Shown here: positions 8,572 through 17,191 of the stretch, one piece after another
Numbering within the stretch: the first letter of the stretch is position 1
How the letters are laid out: each line of letters begins with the position of its first letter
Assembly: GCF_041449215.1 (NCBI RefSeq)
Contig: NZ_JBGNFV010000001.1
Location: 4,915,001 to 4,979,000, forward strand
Reading direction: 5' to 3'
Length of the DNA stretch: 64,000 nucleotides
Source: Roseivirga sp. BDSF3-8
Lineage (GTDB): Bacteria > Bacteroidota > Bacteroidia > Cytophagales > Cyclobacteriaceae
Position numbers and translations under genes: made by a program
The notes under the pieces: generated by a model
The model's input: the letters and a program-made list of their open reading frames with translations, nothing else
Databases searched by the model: none
Told to the model about the DNA's origin: nothing

Positions 8572-11500
8572 ATGAGCAGGCATGTTATCCGCTCGTTTAA
8601 CGTAGAGATCGATAGTGACAGTGAAGCCCGGGGACATCAGTTAAACAAACAGCTCAATGATTTCCTGTTGGCTGAAATTGTTCCTGAGATCGAACGAGCC
8701 ATGGAGGATGTGGCCGGTGGGGCCGAAATATGGCATTTAGACCAAATAAACCTTGACTTGGGTACCTGCAAAGGCGATGAGTTTACTGATGAGTTTAAAA
8801 ACCGTCTTCTTTTCAGGTTTCGTGAGGCCCTGCGGTCTGCTATTGATGGCACGCCGGGTGATGATGCCTCGGAGGCTGAAAAGTCCGACCCTGCCAAGTC
8901 CCGCTATGCCCTGCTCAAACATTACCTGAAACACGGTACCCTTCCCTGGTGGGCTGAAGAGATTGATTTCAGTGAATTCACAGGGAGGGAATCTGCCAAA
9001 AGCACTTTTTCTTTAAGTGACCTTATCGAACAAATGCTCACAAAAGAGGCAGCAGATTTTCGGAGGTTGATGAAAGAGCTCCTTCCCTCCTCTATTATAA
9101 GAAAACGCCTGATCAGACAACTCGATGACTCTACCCTGCATGCTATGGTAACAGGCTATGATTCGGCGATCAAAGAGAGTGATTCTTTAGTAAGAAACCT
9201 TTTGCAGGCCTCCGGGTCATTAACCGAATCAGGTAGAATAAATGAACATCGGGAAAATTTATGGAAGCAGGTTTTTGAAACCTTTCTTATAAAAAAAGAA
9301 TCAGGCGAAAAAGCCAAAGAAACCCTCGCACTGAAATGGCTGGAGCAAACGCTTACATCTTCCTCCTCTGATACGCTGGCAGTAGCTAACAAGCTTAAGA
9401 AAGTACTGGCCACAGAAAGAAGCCAGGTACGAACAGAGGATAAAAACATTTGGCATAAAATACAACAAACCAGCGAGGAATACTTTCTTCAGGAATTACC
9501 GTCCAGTTGGCGAAAAGTCTCCTCAAAAGCAGAGGTAGCCAGATCATTGGATATATCCCGCACCGCCAAGCTTCTCCGCACATCTCAGGCTGGCCAGGAC
9601 AGTTTCACGGCATCTTTCTTTATAGAAGTGGGCAATAGGCTTAGTGCTTCCTCCAGGCAGGCTTTTACCCGCTTTATTCTTGATATTGTATTTGATAGCC
9701 GCTATGGCCGTATCAGCCAAAGGGAGTTAATTGTAGAGACAGTATTATTCTTTTCCAGAATCCTGTCGATGGCAGAAGAGGATATATTGAGGTATGTTGG
9801 TGCCTATGCTACGGAAACAGAGATAAAAAAATGGTCTAGTAAAGATGCTTCAGATCCTGATAAAGTTCGGGAATTAGTAGAAACTGAGGCTGAGGATGAA
9901 TCCGACTGGACCAAATGGAAAAATAAAGACCTGATCACTTCTTTCCTTCTTTATGGAGTTATTCCCTGGAGTGATCGAAACCTGGTCAAAGAAGAGAGCC
10001 TTGAAAAGATTTTCCTGGAGTGGGCTGAAACAGATCCGGTAGGGTTTCAGAGGCTCATTCAGCAAATTGACTGGAAGCAAAAGCCATTTGTAGTCAAGAG
10101 GATACTGAACACCTTCAGTCCAGAATTAGCCGATAGAATTTTGGAACAATTACCACGTACGGTAGCACAGTTGATGTCTCCCCCGCCTGTTTCCCTTGAC
10201 ACTCTGCTGGCATCTCCTCACCTCCTCTCCCATTATTTGCATTTGTTTGCTGCTGACAGGCAGTGGTCACCCATGGAGTGGCAGCCAGGTCTTACCATTC
10301 CACTGCTATTAAAGGAATATTATACTAAAAAGCCTGATACCTTAAAGCTCATTATTGAAGCCTTTCCGGTTGAAGTGATTGAGCGGATTCAAACTAAGTT
10401 ACTCAGCCTGCCGGAAGAAGGACTTAAAGCCTCAGGGCTAAGTGCCGATATTGTCACTAACATCGTTGACGAGTTGAAGTCATACACTCAATCCGCTACA
10501 GAAAATACCAGAGGCAGCCTTATGCCTCGGGAAGGCTATCAGCTTAAGGAATGGCTGGAAGAAGTTAAGAAGTTTTTAAAAGAAGGCATCAGTGATGATT
10601 TAGGGACTATTAATTACAAGGTTCAGGCTTTATTGCAGAGTAACCCGACACAAATCATTGGTGTGCTTCATAGTTTTTTGCCCTCTGGAGCAGTAATCAA
10701 GCAGTGGGTGAGTCATTTGGGAGAATCTACCCTGTCACGCATCACCTACATTCTTGCCGGTACTCATTATGCGGAAGCCACTAAGCTTGCTGAACGGATG
10801 ATGATTTTGCCCACCACACATATGGGAGTAAGAGGTAAGCGATGGTATTCACTCCTGACCTACTTCAGCAGTGGCTTTGAAAAGTCTTACTCGCCTTTTC
10901 AATTTGTAATTAAGGCCCTGGATGAATTTGTGCCTCCACCTCAGGATACCATTTTGTTTTTGGCTAAACTCTTCAGGCAGGAGCGTAATAAAGAACTCCG
11001 CACAGAATACAAAAAGCTGGCACTACTGGTATCTGATTCTCAGTCGGTAGCCACTGCTATCGATGATTTTGTCAAAGGCCGGCAGCCTATAGGAGATGCT
11101 AGTGTGGTGGAGATATTCACGGAAGGTGATCCTGAAGCCTCTGTTAACGGTCAGAATAGCTCTCAGGAAGACAGCCCCGCTTATAAGCCTGAAGAGTCGC
11201 AAACAGAAAAAACAGATTCTACTATTGAAGACCAGGTTGATGAGCAGCGTAGCACATCAAAGGAAGAGAGAACAGAAAAGGAAACAAGAGATGAGAAAAG
11301 GGCTGAATCAAATAATTTAAACAAATCATCTGAAGAAGAGCCAGGATCTGAAGAAATAGAGGAAAAGGGAAAGAAAAACGAAAAGTCCCCTGAGAAAAGC
11401 GAAGAAGACGATAAGAAAAAGGAAAAGCTTCCACAACGAAAAGAAGAAGAGGATATACCAGAACCTCCGGAAAAGGAGCCGATGTTTATTTCCAATGCCG

Positions 11501-11976
11501 GACTTGTTATATTACACCCTTTTATTACCCGGCTTTTTAAAGCGTTGGGCCTTACGGAAAACAAAGCTTTCAGGGATGAGGATGCTGCACACAAAGCGGC
11601 TCATGTATTGCACTTTTTAGTGTATCATCATACAGAGGGCGAGGAACATGAAATGGTACTGGAAAAAGTATTGTGCAATATTCCATTAGGGGTACCCCTG
11701 AAGAAGGGCTTTGAACTGAATGACGAAGAAAAGGAACTCTGTATCAGTCTTACTAAAGCGGCAATCAACTACTGGGAAATACTTAAAAACTCTTCTGTTG
11801 ATAACTTCAGGGCCTCATTTCTACTAAGAGAGGGGGCTATTTATTATGAGGGTAGAGAGTGGCGCTTGCATGTAACTCCCAAAGGGCTGGATGTTCTTAT
11901 GGAAAAACTACCTTGGTCCATCGGCATGATTCGCTTCCCATGGATGGAAAAAGTGCTTCATGTGAACTGGACATAA
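8572..11976 (+). CDS. Contractile injection system tape-measure protein
   Basis: 1134 residues. The N-terminus (HVIRSFNVEIDSDSEARG, then WHLDQINLDLGTCKGDEF) and the C-terminal domain (about residues 970-1134: MFISNAGLVILHPFITRLF, AAHVLHFLVYH, FRASFLLREGAI, LPWSIGMIRFPWM) are the two hallmarks of the CIS tape-measure family (Afp14-like). It sets sheath length and occupies or guides the tube lumen. Residues about 856-970 form a very charged E/K/S-rich linker that looks disordered. Repeats of 'LxHYLxxGTLPWW' type occur twice (near residues 115 and 465: LLKHYLKHGTLPWW and FLLYGVIPWS), a feature of this family. It is the last gene of the operon; a hairpin follows. Confidence 0.85.
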   Translation: MSRHVIRSFNVEIDSDSEARGHQLNKQLNDFLLAEIVPEIERAMEDVAGGAEIWHLDQINLDLGTCKGDEFTDEFKNRLLFRFREALRSAIDGTPGDDASEAEKSDPAKSRYALLKHYLKHGTLPWWAEEIDFSEFTGRESAKSTFSLSDLIEQMLTKEAADFRRLMKELLPSSIIRKRLIRQLDDSTLHAMVTGYDSAIKESDSLVRNLLQASGSLTESGRINEHRENLWKQVFETFLIKKESGEKAKETLALKWLEQTLTSSSSDTLAVANKLKKVLATERSQVRTEDKNIWHKIQQTSEEYFLQELPSSWRKVSSKAEVARSLDISRTAKLLRTSQAGQDSFTASFFIEVGNRLSASSRQAFTRFILDIVFDSRYGRISQRELIVETVLFFSRILSMAEEDILRYVGAYATETEIKKWSSKDASDPDKVRELVETEAEDESDWTKWKNKDLITSFLLYGVIPWSDRNLVKEESLEKIFLEWAETDPVGFQRLIQQIDWKQKPFVVKRILNTFSPELADRILEQLPRTVAQLMSPPPVSLDTLLASPHLLSHYLHLFAADRQWSPMEWQPGLTIPLLLKEYYTKKPDTLKLIIEAFPVEVIERIQTKLLSLPEEGLKASGLSADIVTNIVDELKSYTQSATENTRGSLMPREGYQLKEWLEEVKKFLKEGISDDLGTINYKVQALLQSNPTQIIGVLHSFLPSGAVIKQWVSHLGESTLSRITYILAGTHYAEATKLAERMMILPTTHMGVRGKRWYSLLTYFSSGFEKSYSPFQFVIKALDEFVPPPQDTILFLAKLFRQERNKELRTEYKKLALLVSDSQSVATAIDDFVKGRQPIGDASVVEIFTEGDPEASVNGQNSSQEDSPAYKPEESQTEKTDSTIEDQVDEQRSTSKEERTEKETRDEKRAESNNLNKSSEEEPGSEEIEEKGKKNEKSPEKSEEDDKKKEKLPQRKEEEDIPEPPEKEPMFISNAGLVILHPFITRLFKALGLTENKAFRDEDAAHKAAHVLHFLVYHHTEGEEHEMVLEKVLCNIPLGVPLKKGFELNDEEKELCISLTKAAINYWEILKNSSVDNFRASFLLREGAIYYEGREWRLHVTPKGLDVLMEKLPWSIGMIRFPWMEKVLHVNWT

Positions 11977-12013
11977 AAAAAACCCGACCATGGTTTTGTC
12001 ATAGCCGGGATAC

Positions 12014-12039
12014 GATCATTGTAATACAATGACCTTTTT
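12014..12039 (+). terminator. Probable terminator of the eCIS operon
   Basis: TCATTG (12016-12021) and CAATGA (12027-12032) form a 6-bp stem with a 5-base loop, followed by CC and five T. It is short, so termination may be partial, but it is the first hairpin with a T tract after the tape-measure stop. An imperfect CCCG/CGGG pair lies just before it. Confidence 0.5.
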
Positions 12040-12071
12040 CACAGGTGGGATAGGTTTTCTTTTTCACAGGT
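12035..12071. repeat. Two copies of a 12-base direct repeat
   Basis: TTTTTCACAGGT occurs at 12035-12046 and again at 12060-12071, 25 bases apart, in the gap between the eCIS operon and the convergent LuxR-type gene. Nothing else is recognisable in 12072-12235. Function unknown; it could be chance in a T-rich region. Confidence 0.35.
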
Positions 12072-12235
12072 TTGGCAGGGTGACAAGGCACGCACTGCAA
12101 TAAATCCAGGTGGTCAGCCCGGACAAATAATACACTAGCAATTACCTGTAAATCTTACACCAAATCAATCCCTATTTTTGGGGATTTTGGATAAAATAAG
12201 TGTTGGGGAGGCCTAAATAGGATTTTAAAGATGAT

Positions 12236-13045
12236 TTAATTGAACGAAAATACTTTACTGGCTTCCTTTATCAGCTCAGCTGTATTTCGCACTTTAAATT
12301 TACTCATGAGATTTTTGCGATGAGAGGTAGCCGTGTGGCTACTGATATTGAGTCTTTCTGCCAGCTCCTTTGAAGAGAGCCCTTCTGCTATAAGCTGCAG
12401 CACCTGCATTTCCCGATCACTTAGTTGCTCCAGCCTGTTTTTAAGCCATTTGTACCTGTGAAAATGCTCGTTTACCTCACGCAGCCTGATTTCCTCGCTG
12501 CTTTTCTTAATTTCTGTGAGTTTCTGGCGGGTGGTACTCATTTCACGTTCGTCCAGATAGGTTGAAAGCACGCTAAGGAGATATTCAGATTTGTGGTGTA
12601 CCTCTGTTACATCTTTGACCATCCCCACCATCACCGTTGCAGGGTTTATGTCAAGGTCAAATATGGTGGTATATACCTCAAAGTGTCCATACTCTCTACG
12701 ACTGGTCTGTAGTTTCAGTGTATATTTTCGTATGGACGGTTCTACCTTTTGCTGAAAATCCCTGAAGTCCTGTATTTGCTCTTTAAAGGTCTGCATAACT
12801 ATGGGCTTATCTTCAGGGTGTATTTGGGAAAGAAAAAACTCCGAACCTTCTTCTTTTAAATTGTCCAATGAATGCCCCGTGATCTGAAGTAATGGACGAG
12901 AGGCATGAACCATTCTTCCAACTGAGAGATCAATTAAAAAATAGGATGCACAAGGGATATGATCAAAGAAAGAAAGAAAATGATTGAAGAAGGAGCCTGA
13001 ATGTAGCAGATCTTTCAGGTGCAGCTCCCCACTTGCTTGTTTCAT
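12236..13045 (-). CDS. PAS-domain LuxR-type transcriptional regulator
   Basis: 269 residues. A PAS domain (about residues 30-150; it opens FFDHIPCASYFLIDLS and later has GMVKDVTEVH) is followed by a short coiled region and a C-terminal GerE/LuxR helix-turn-helix (about 205-265: LSDREMQVLQLIAEGLSSKE, NISSHTATSHRKNLMSKF, ending TAELIKEASKVF). Such proteins bind DNA in response to a PAS-sensed cue; there is no receiver domain or phosphorylated Asp. It faces the eCIS operon tail to tail and could control it or a neighbour, but no operator is visible. Divergent from the TetR gene with 165 bases between. Confidence 0.85.
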   Translation of the reverse strand: MKQASGELHLKDLLHSGSFFNHFLSFFDHIPCASYFLIDLSVGRMVHASRPLLQITGHSLDNLKEEGSEFFLSQIHPEDKPIVMQTFKEQIQDFRDFQQKVEPSIRKYTLKLQTSRREYGHFEVYTTIFDLDINPATVMVGMVKDVTEVHHKSEYLLSVLSTYLDEREMSTTRQKLTEIKKSSEEIRLREVNEHFHRYKWLKNRLEQLSDREMQVLQLIAEGLSSKELAERLNISSHTATSHRKNLMSKFKVRNTAELIKEASKVFSFN

Positions 13046-13210
13046 ATATAACTGGCTAAAATTGAATGGATTCTGCCTATAGTCTTGCTTTTAGACAAAA
13101 TCCAATATAGCTATTTATTTCAATTACCACACTAAATTTTTTGTTGTTGGTAACTGACGATAAATTTCAGATAGATTTGCAAGGCGTATTAAATTAACCT
13201 TTTAAGACAG

Positions 13211-13765
13211 ATGGCAGCCAGAAAGATTAAAAAGGAAGAGCTATTGGAAAAAAGTGCTGAGATAATTAGAAAAAAAGGATATTTCGGCACATCTATGGAT
13301 GAACTGGCAAAAGCCTGTGGGCTGTATAAAGCCAGCTTTTATTACTATTACCCAAGTAAAGAAGAACTGGTATGTGCCATATTAGCTTACTACCTCGAGG
13401 AAATTGAAAGACAGTTATCCGAACTGTTTAATAGAGAACTTTGTCGGCCAGAGCTTAAGAAACAGCTTCTTGACCTCTACCTTAACTGGTCAGGAGAAGG
13501 CAATAAGGGGCATTTGTTTGCTATTATTGGAATAGAGACTGCCCAAACCAGTAATGAGCTTAGGGTAGCGATCAGGCAGGCATATAGATTGTGGTTACAG
13601 TACTTTACCCGCATATTGCAGGGTGCATACCTCGAAGTGGAAGCGGACGCTATTGCAAATCAGATGATTATAGAGCTGGAGGGCGCAGTAACTCTATCCA
13701 GAATAATGGGGGACCTGACGTATGTCCAGGATACCACAAGTAAAATCACGAAACGGATGCGATAG
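13211..13765 (+). CDS. TetR/AcrR-family transcriptional regulator
   Basis: 184 residues. The N-terminal TetR helix-turn-helix is clear: IIRKKGYFGTSMDELAKACG then LYKASFYYYYPSKEELV (about residues 17-53). The C-terminal ligand domain is the type found in LmrA/YxaF-like repressors. TetR proteins usually repress a neighbouring efflux or catabolic gene, but none lies beside it: downstream are a doubtful small ORF and a TerB-like gene. The target may therefore be its own promoter in the 165-base gap to the LuxR-type gene or a remote locus. Confidence 0.9.
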   Translation: MAARKIKKEELLEKSAEIIRKKGYFGTSMDELAKACGLYKASFYYYYPSKEELVCAILAYYLEEIERQLSELFNRELCRPELKKQLLDLYLNWSGEGNKGHLFAIIGIETAQTSNELRVAIRQAYRLWLQYFTRILQGAYLEVEADAIANQMIIELEGAVTLSRIMGDLTYVQDTTSKITKRMR

Positions 13766-13939
13766 TCTTTCATTTTGATAATACTGTTATTTATGTAAAT
13801 GGGTCTTCATTGGATTTAATAGATGATTTTCAAATCCATGTTTTCATTTTGATAATGGCTTGGCTCCTGTAACAGCTTAATTGCTCATTTTAGGCATTGG
13901 CACTATTTTTGTAATAATGTTGTGGTGAAACCATTTGCC

Positions 13940-14137
13940 ATGACTATCAACAGAAGAGTTCTACGTCCATTCCTTTTATTGCTCGGGGTGATTATCGCCT
14001 CACTTATAGCCATTCAGTTTATTTTATTTTCAGGTAGTAAGATCAGAGAGGTTTATCAGAATACTAAATTAGAGAACACCTCTGTCATTGATAATTACCT
14101 GAATCCTCTGATTACTCTTTATGGTGATTTTCATTAA
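13940..14137 (+). CDS. Doubtful small membrane protein
   Basis: An ORF of 65 residues from ATG 13940 (a GTG at 13922 would add six). It contains one strong hydrophobic segment, LRPFLLLLGVIIASLIAIQF, preceded by basic residues, then a polar tail. This looks like a signal anchor, and it could be the leftover 5' end of a longer membrane-protein gene. No continuation was found in the other frames downstream. The 624-base stretch from 13766 to 14389 holds nothing else that I recognise. Confidence 0.35.
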   Translation: MTINRRVLRPFLLLLGVIIASLIAIQFILFSGSKIREVYQNTKLENTSVIDNYLNPLITLYGDFH

Positions 14138-14389
14138 AGGCAATGCTTGTCTATGTAAGATTTTTCGTCTAATTATTCACCTGTCAAATCTGTGATTCGC
14201 TAACTTTCTTGTTTTCAGAATTGACTGGTTTCTGACCTTTGATTTATCCTTGCATTAAAACCTTCTTACTGTTATAAATTCTGTAGTTTCCCTGCATAAA
14301 ACACTATCTGACCATACTCCTCCTGAGATTCCCCTTTTTGTTTAATCCCCTTAAAAGTGAGTAATTCTATCTAAAACAGACTGTAAGAT

Positions 14390-14812
14390 ATGATCACCAC
14401 TCAATTAAGTGCTTTGATTCAACTAGCCAAAGTTGACAATCAACTTGATGATTCTGAACTGAGGCGCATTATGAATATCGGGAAAGCCAATGGCATGGCG
14501 GAACAGGATGTGCTGCATGTAATAGACCATCCGGAAAGTAATTTTACCCCCGAGTACATGACCGATGATCAGCGCTTTGAATGCTTATATATGGTGATAC
14601 AGCTGATGAAGGTTGACGGTCAGGTATTCAAAAGCGAGATTGAATTTTGCGTGAGTCTGGCTAAAAAACTAGGCTATAAAAAGGATGTTGTAAAGGTTAT
14701 GTCAGGAATGATCTATAGCGATCCTAAAATAACGACCGACAGAGCATTCATGAAAAAACGAGCTCAAAGATATCTTGATAAGCGACGTAGCCTGATATCC
14801 GCAGCCATCTAA
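14390..14812 (+). CDS. TerB-like protein
   Basis: 140 residues, all helical, with the two-repeat pattern of TerB/DjlA-N-type domains: LSALIQLAKVDNQLDDSEL (residues 6-24) and LYMVIQLMKVDGQVFKSEI (about 64-82), each with the acidic 'KVDxQ' turn. TerB proteins are cytoplasmic, probably metal- or membrane-associated, and are linked to tellurite and envelope stress. No other ter genes are present, so a general stress role is more likely than a tellurite operon. It converges on the DUF4864 gene with only 7 bases between stops. Confidence 0.75.
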   Translation: MITTQLSALIQLAKVDNQLDDSELRRIMNIGKANGMAEQDVLHVIDHPESNFTPEYMTDDQRFECLYMVIQLMKVDGQVFKSEIEFCVSLAKKLGYKKDVVKVMSGMIYSDPKITTDRAFMKKRAQRYLDKRRSLISAAI

Positions 14813-14819
14813 GATCTTT

Positions 14820-15386
14820 TCAGAGGTAGTAAATACTTCTTTCTACCTCTACCTTTTCCACATCTTCGGTCATCCAGCAACCTTCAAAAGGCTCGGCGCG
14901 TTGCTGTCTCAACGTAAACAGGTATAAGGTAGCTTCATTTTTCTGGTCCAATAGTACTACGTACTGGTATGCCTTCCTCCCATCGATGATAAGGTCATCA
15001 AGTATATATCCTTTAAACTGAAATAGTGGCTTGTAGGCAGGCGATTTTACTTGCTCTACAAATCTATGCAAGGGGCCGGTCCAGGTCTGACTTTGGGGAG
15101 ATGCATAGTTAAAGGTTACGACAATTCCTTCATTGGTTCTGCTATCATTTTGTTGAAGGGCAGTTAGTTGGATTGAAACTACCTGTTCTGGTGATAGTTC
15201 GGGGTGTGGGATGGGATGATCACTTAATAGATGCATGTCCTGTGCCTGCTTACTGCTTAATAGGGCATCAGGGTTTTTCCCATGATCATCTACCATGCCA
15301 CCGACCAATAAAAATGCCGTACAATAAATTACGAAGCAGAAGAAGATGAGGATTATGTAACGAGTTGTTGAGAAAAGTCCGTTCAT
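14820..15386 (-). CDS. Membrane-anchored DUF4864-like protein
   Basis: 188 residues. An N-terminal hydrophobic segment (YIILIFFCFVIYCTAFLLVG) anchors the protein in the inner membrane or acts as a signal. The remainder resembles DUF4864: LSPEQVVSIQLTALQQND, then GIVVTFNYASP, TGPLHRFVEQVKSPAYKPL and a C-terminal half describing an exposed beta-sheet. The fold is of the NTF2-like kind. Function is unknown. It is 82 bases upstream of pntB's stop on the same strand but points away from a shared promoter with the transhydrogenase, being downstream of it. Confidence 0.65.
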   Translation of the reverse strand: MNGLFSTTRYIILIFFCFVIYCTAFLLVGGMVDDHGKNPDALLSSKQAQDMHLLSDHPIPHPELSPEQVVSIQLTALQQNDSRTNEGIVVTFNYASPQSQTWTGPLHRFVEQVKSPAYKPLFQFKGYILDDLIIDGRKAYQYVVLLDQKNEATLYLFTLRQQRAEPFEGCWMTEDVEKVEVERSIYYL

Positions 15387-15468
15387 ATGACATGGGGTCG
15401 TCTGTTAATTATTTAACGCCCTTAGTCTCAGCTTGTTTTTGAACTACATTCTAAACATTGAAAGATTT

Positions 15469-16860
15469 TCAGGCATTGCCTACTTCATCTACCAGTTTAT
15501 TAAGGCTGGCTTTTGCGTCTCCAAACAGCATTCTTGTTTTTTCTCCAAAAAACAGTTGGTTTTGTATGCCTGCATAGCCTGTACTCATACTCCTCTTTAA
15601 TACAACTATATTTTTAGCCAGTTCTACATCAAGAATGGGCATGCCATAAATAGGACTGGCGCTATCCTCCTTAGCCGCAGGATTTACCACATCATTAGCA
15701 CCAATAACCAGTACCACATCTGTGTTGGAGAAGTCTTTATTTGCTTCTTCTAACTCCAGTAGTTTAGGATAAGGGACGTCTGCTTCTGCGAGGAGTACGT
15801 TCATGTGTCCTGGCATGCGGCCAGCTACGGGATGAATAGCATACCGGACTTCCACACCTTCTTCTTCCAGTACCTGCTCCAGCTCATGGCAAATATGCTG
15901 TGCCTGCGCTACTGCTAACCCATAACCCGGCACCACGATAACTCTGCTGGCGTACTTCAGCATGATGGCAGTATCTGTGTAGGTAGCTTCTTTTACCACC
16001 TCCTCCCTACCCTCGGCACTGCCGGAACCTTTGGTGCCGAAGCCTCCGATGATCACGTTGAGTAAGGACCGGTTCATGGCCTGGCACATAAGTATGGTAA
16101 GTATGGTGCCGGAGGCCCCTACCAGGATGCCGCCGAAAATCATTACCTGGTTGTTATAGATAAACCCGGCCAGAGCGGCACCTATTCCGGTGATACTATT
16201 GAGAAGAGAAATTACGACCGGCATATCACCACCCCCTATAGGCAGCACGAAGGTTACGCCGTATACCAGGGATAAAGTGAGAAAAAGGTATACATAAGGC
16301 ATGGATAGATAATCCATGGAAAGGTTGAAAGCCCCAAGCCCCAGCAGTACAAACAGCAGTAACAGGTTGATAGCTGTAGGGGCCGGCAGATTGAAAGAGT
16401 CCCGCAAAGAGCCTTGTAGTTTGCCGTATGCCACTATGCTACCTGTAAACGAAATGCTTCCAACCAGTAAGGCGAAGAGCGTGGTAAGCATATTGAGAGA
16501 GAATACTCCGGCTTCCGACGTGAAATTGTAAAACTCCACCATGGCAATAAGCATGGCGCAGGCTCCCCCAAGCCCGTTGAGTAAAGATACCATTTCCGGC
16601 ATAGCTGTCATCTGCACTTTTTTGGCGACAATTAGTCCGATAAGGGCTCCCAGCACGATACCTCCAAGTATCCATAAATAGTTGCCGTTACTCTCCGGTA
16701 TGGGAGCAATCAGGGCGGCAATTATGCCAAGTATCATGCCGGTAGCAGCCATAAGGTTGCCCTGGCGTGCACTGTCCGGATGGCTAAGTTTTTTAAGGCC
16801 AATAATAAATAATACCACAGCGGTGAGGTACGCTGTATCTATAAGTCCTTGTGGTATCAT
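15469..16860 (-). CDS. pntB: NAD(P) transhydrogenase subunit beta
   Basis: 463 residues, normal length. The N-terminal ~270 residues contain about eight to nine membrane helices, and the C-terminal ~180 residues are the NADP(H)-binding domain III (VIVVPGYGLAVAQAQ, HPVAGRMPGHMNVLLAEA, VVLVIGANDVVNPAA). It couples proton flow to hydride transfer from NADH to NADP+, supplying NADPH. The ATG overlaps the stop of pntAB by four bases, showing tight translational coupling. Order pntAA-pntAB-pntB is that of the three-subunit enzymes of Rhodospirillum and Bacteroidota. Confidence 0.97.
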   Translation of the reverse strand: MIPQGLIDTAYLTAVVLFIIGLKKLSHPDSARQGNLMAATGMILGIIAALIAPIPESNGNYLWILGGIVLGALIGLIVAKKVQMTAMPEMVSLLNGLGGACAMLIAMVEFYNFTSEAGVFSLNMLTTLFALLVGSISFTGSIVAYGKLQGSLRDSFNLPAPTAINLLLLFVLLGLGAFNLSMDYLSMPYVYLFLTLSLVYGVTFVLPIGGGDMPVVISLLNSITGIGAALAGFIYNNQVMIFGGILVGASGTILTILMCQAMNRSLLNVIIGGFGTKGSGSAEGREEVVKEATYTDTAIMLKYASRVIVVPGYGLAVAQAQHICHELEQVLEEEGVEVRYAIHPVAGRMPGHMNVLLAEADVPYPKLLELEEANKDFSNTDVVLVIGANDVVNPAAKEDSASPIYGMPILDVELAKNIVVLKRSMSTGYAGIQNQLFFGEKTRMLFGDAKASLNKLVDEVGNA

Positions 16861-17180
16861 TTGCCTCCTTTCTTTTTACGCTTGTTGAACATTTCAAGCA
16901 TACGGTTAGTCACTGAAAATCCCCCGGCCACATTTATCATAGCAAGTGTGATGCCTGTAAAACCCATGATCAGGATGGCATAATCATCCGGGGCTGCTTT
17001 CCGTATCAGGATTATGGCACCGATTATCACTACTCCGCTGATGGCATTAGCTCCGGACATCAGAGGGGTGTGTAGTACCGTAGGTACCTTGGAGATTACC
17101 TCCATTCCGAGGAATACGGCAAATACCAGCAGGTATATAAACTCTATGTGAGTATGGATAGCGGTAAACAGATCTTCCAT
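16857..17180 (-). CDS. pntAB: NAD(P) transhydrogenase subunit alpha part 2 (membrane part)
   Basis: 107 residues with three to four membrane helices (IYLLVFAVFLGMEVI; GVVIIGAIILI; YAILIMGFTGITLAMINVAG). It corresponds to the membrane end of the E. coli alpha subunit, here a separate gene. The segment TVLHTPLMSGANAISG is the family signature. It starts 11 bases after pntAA and overlaps pntB by four bases. Together the three proteins make the proton channel and the two nucleotide-binding domains. Confidence 0.95.
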   Translation of the reverse strand: MEDLFTAIHTHIEFIYLLVFAVFLGMEVISKVPTVLHTPLMSGANAISGVVIIGAIILIRKAAPDDYAILIMGFTGITLAMINVAGGFSVTNRMLEMFNKRKKKGGK

Positions 17181-17191
17181 AGAATTACAGG

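Noticed and set aside
11181-11594. Serine-rich 137-residue minus-strand ORF under the tape-measure gene
   Set aside because: It is the antisense of the E/K-rich linker, which gives S and F codons automatically.
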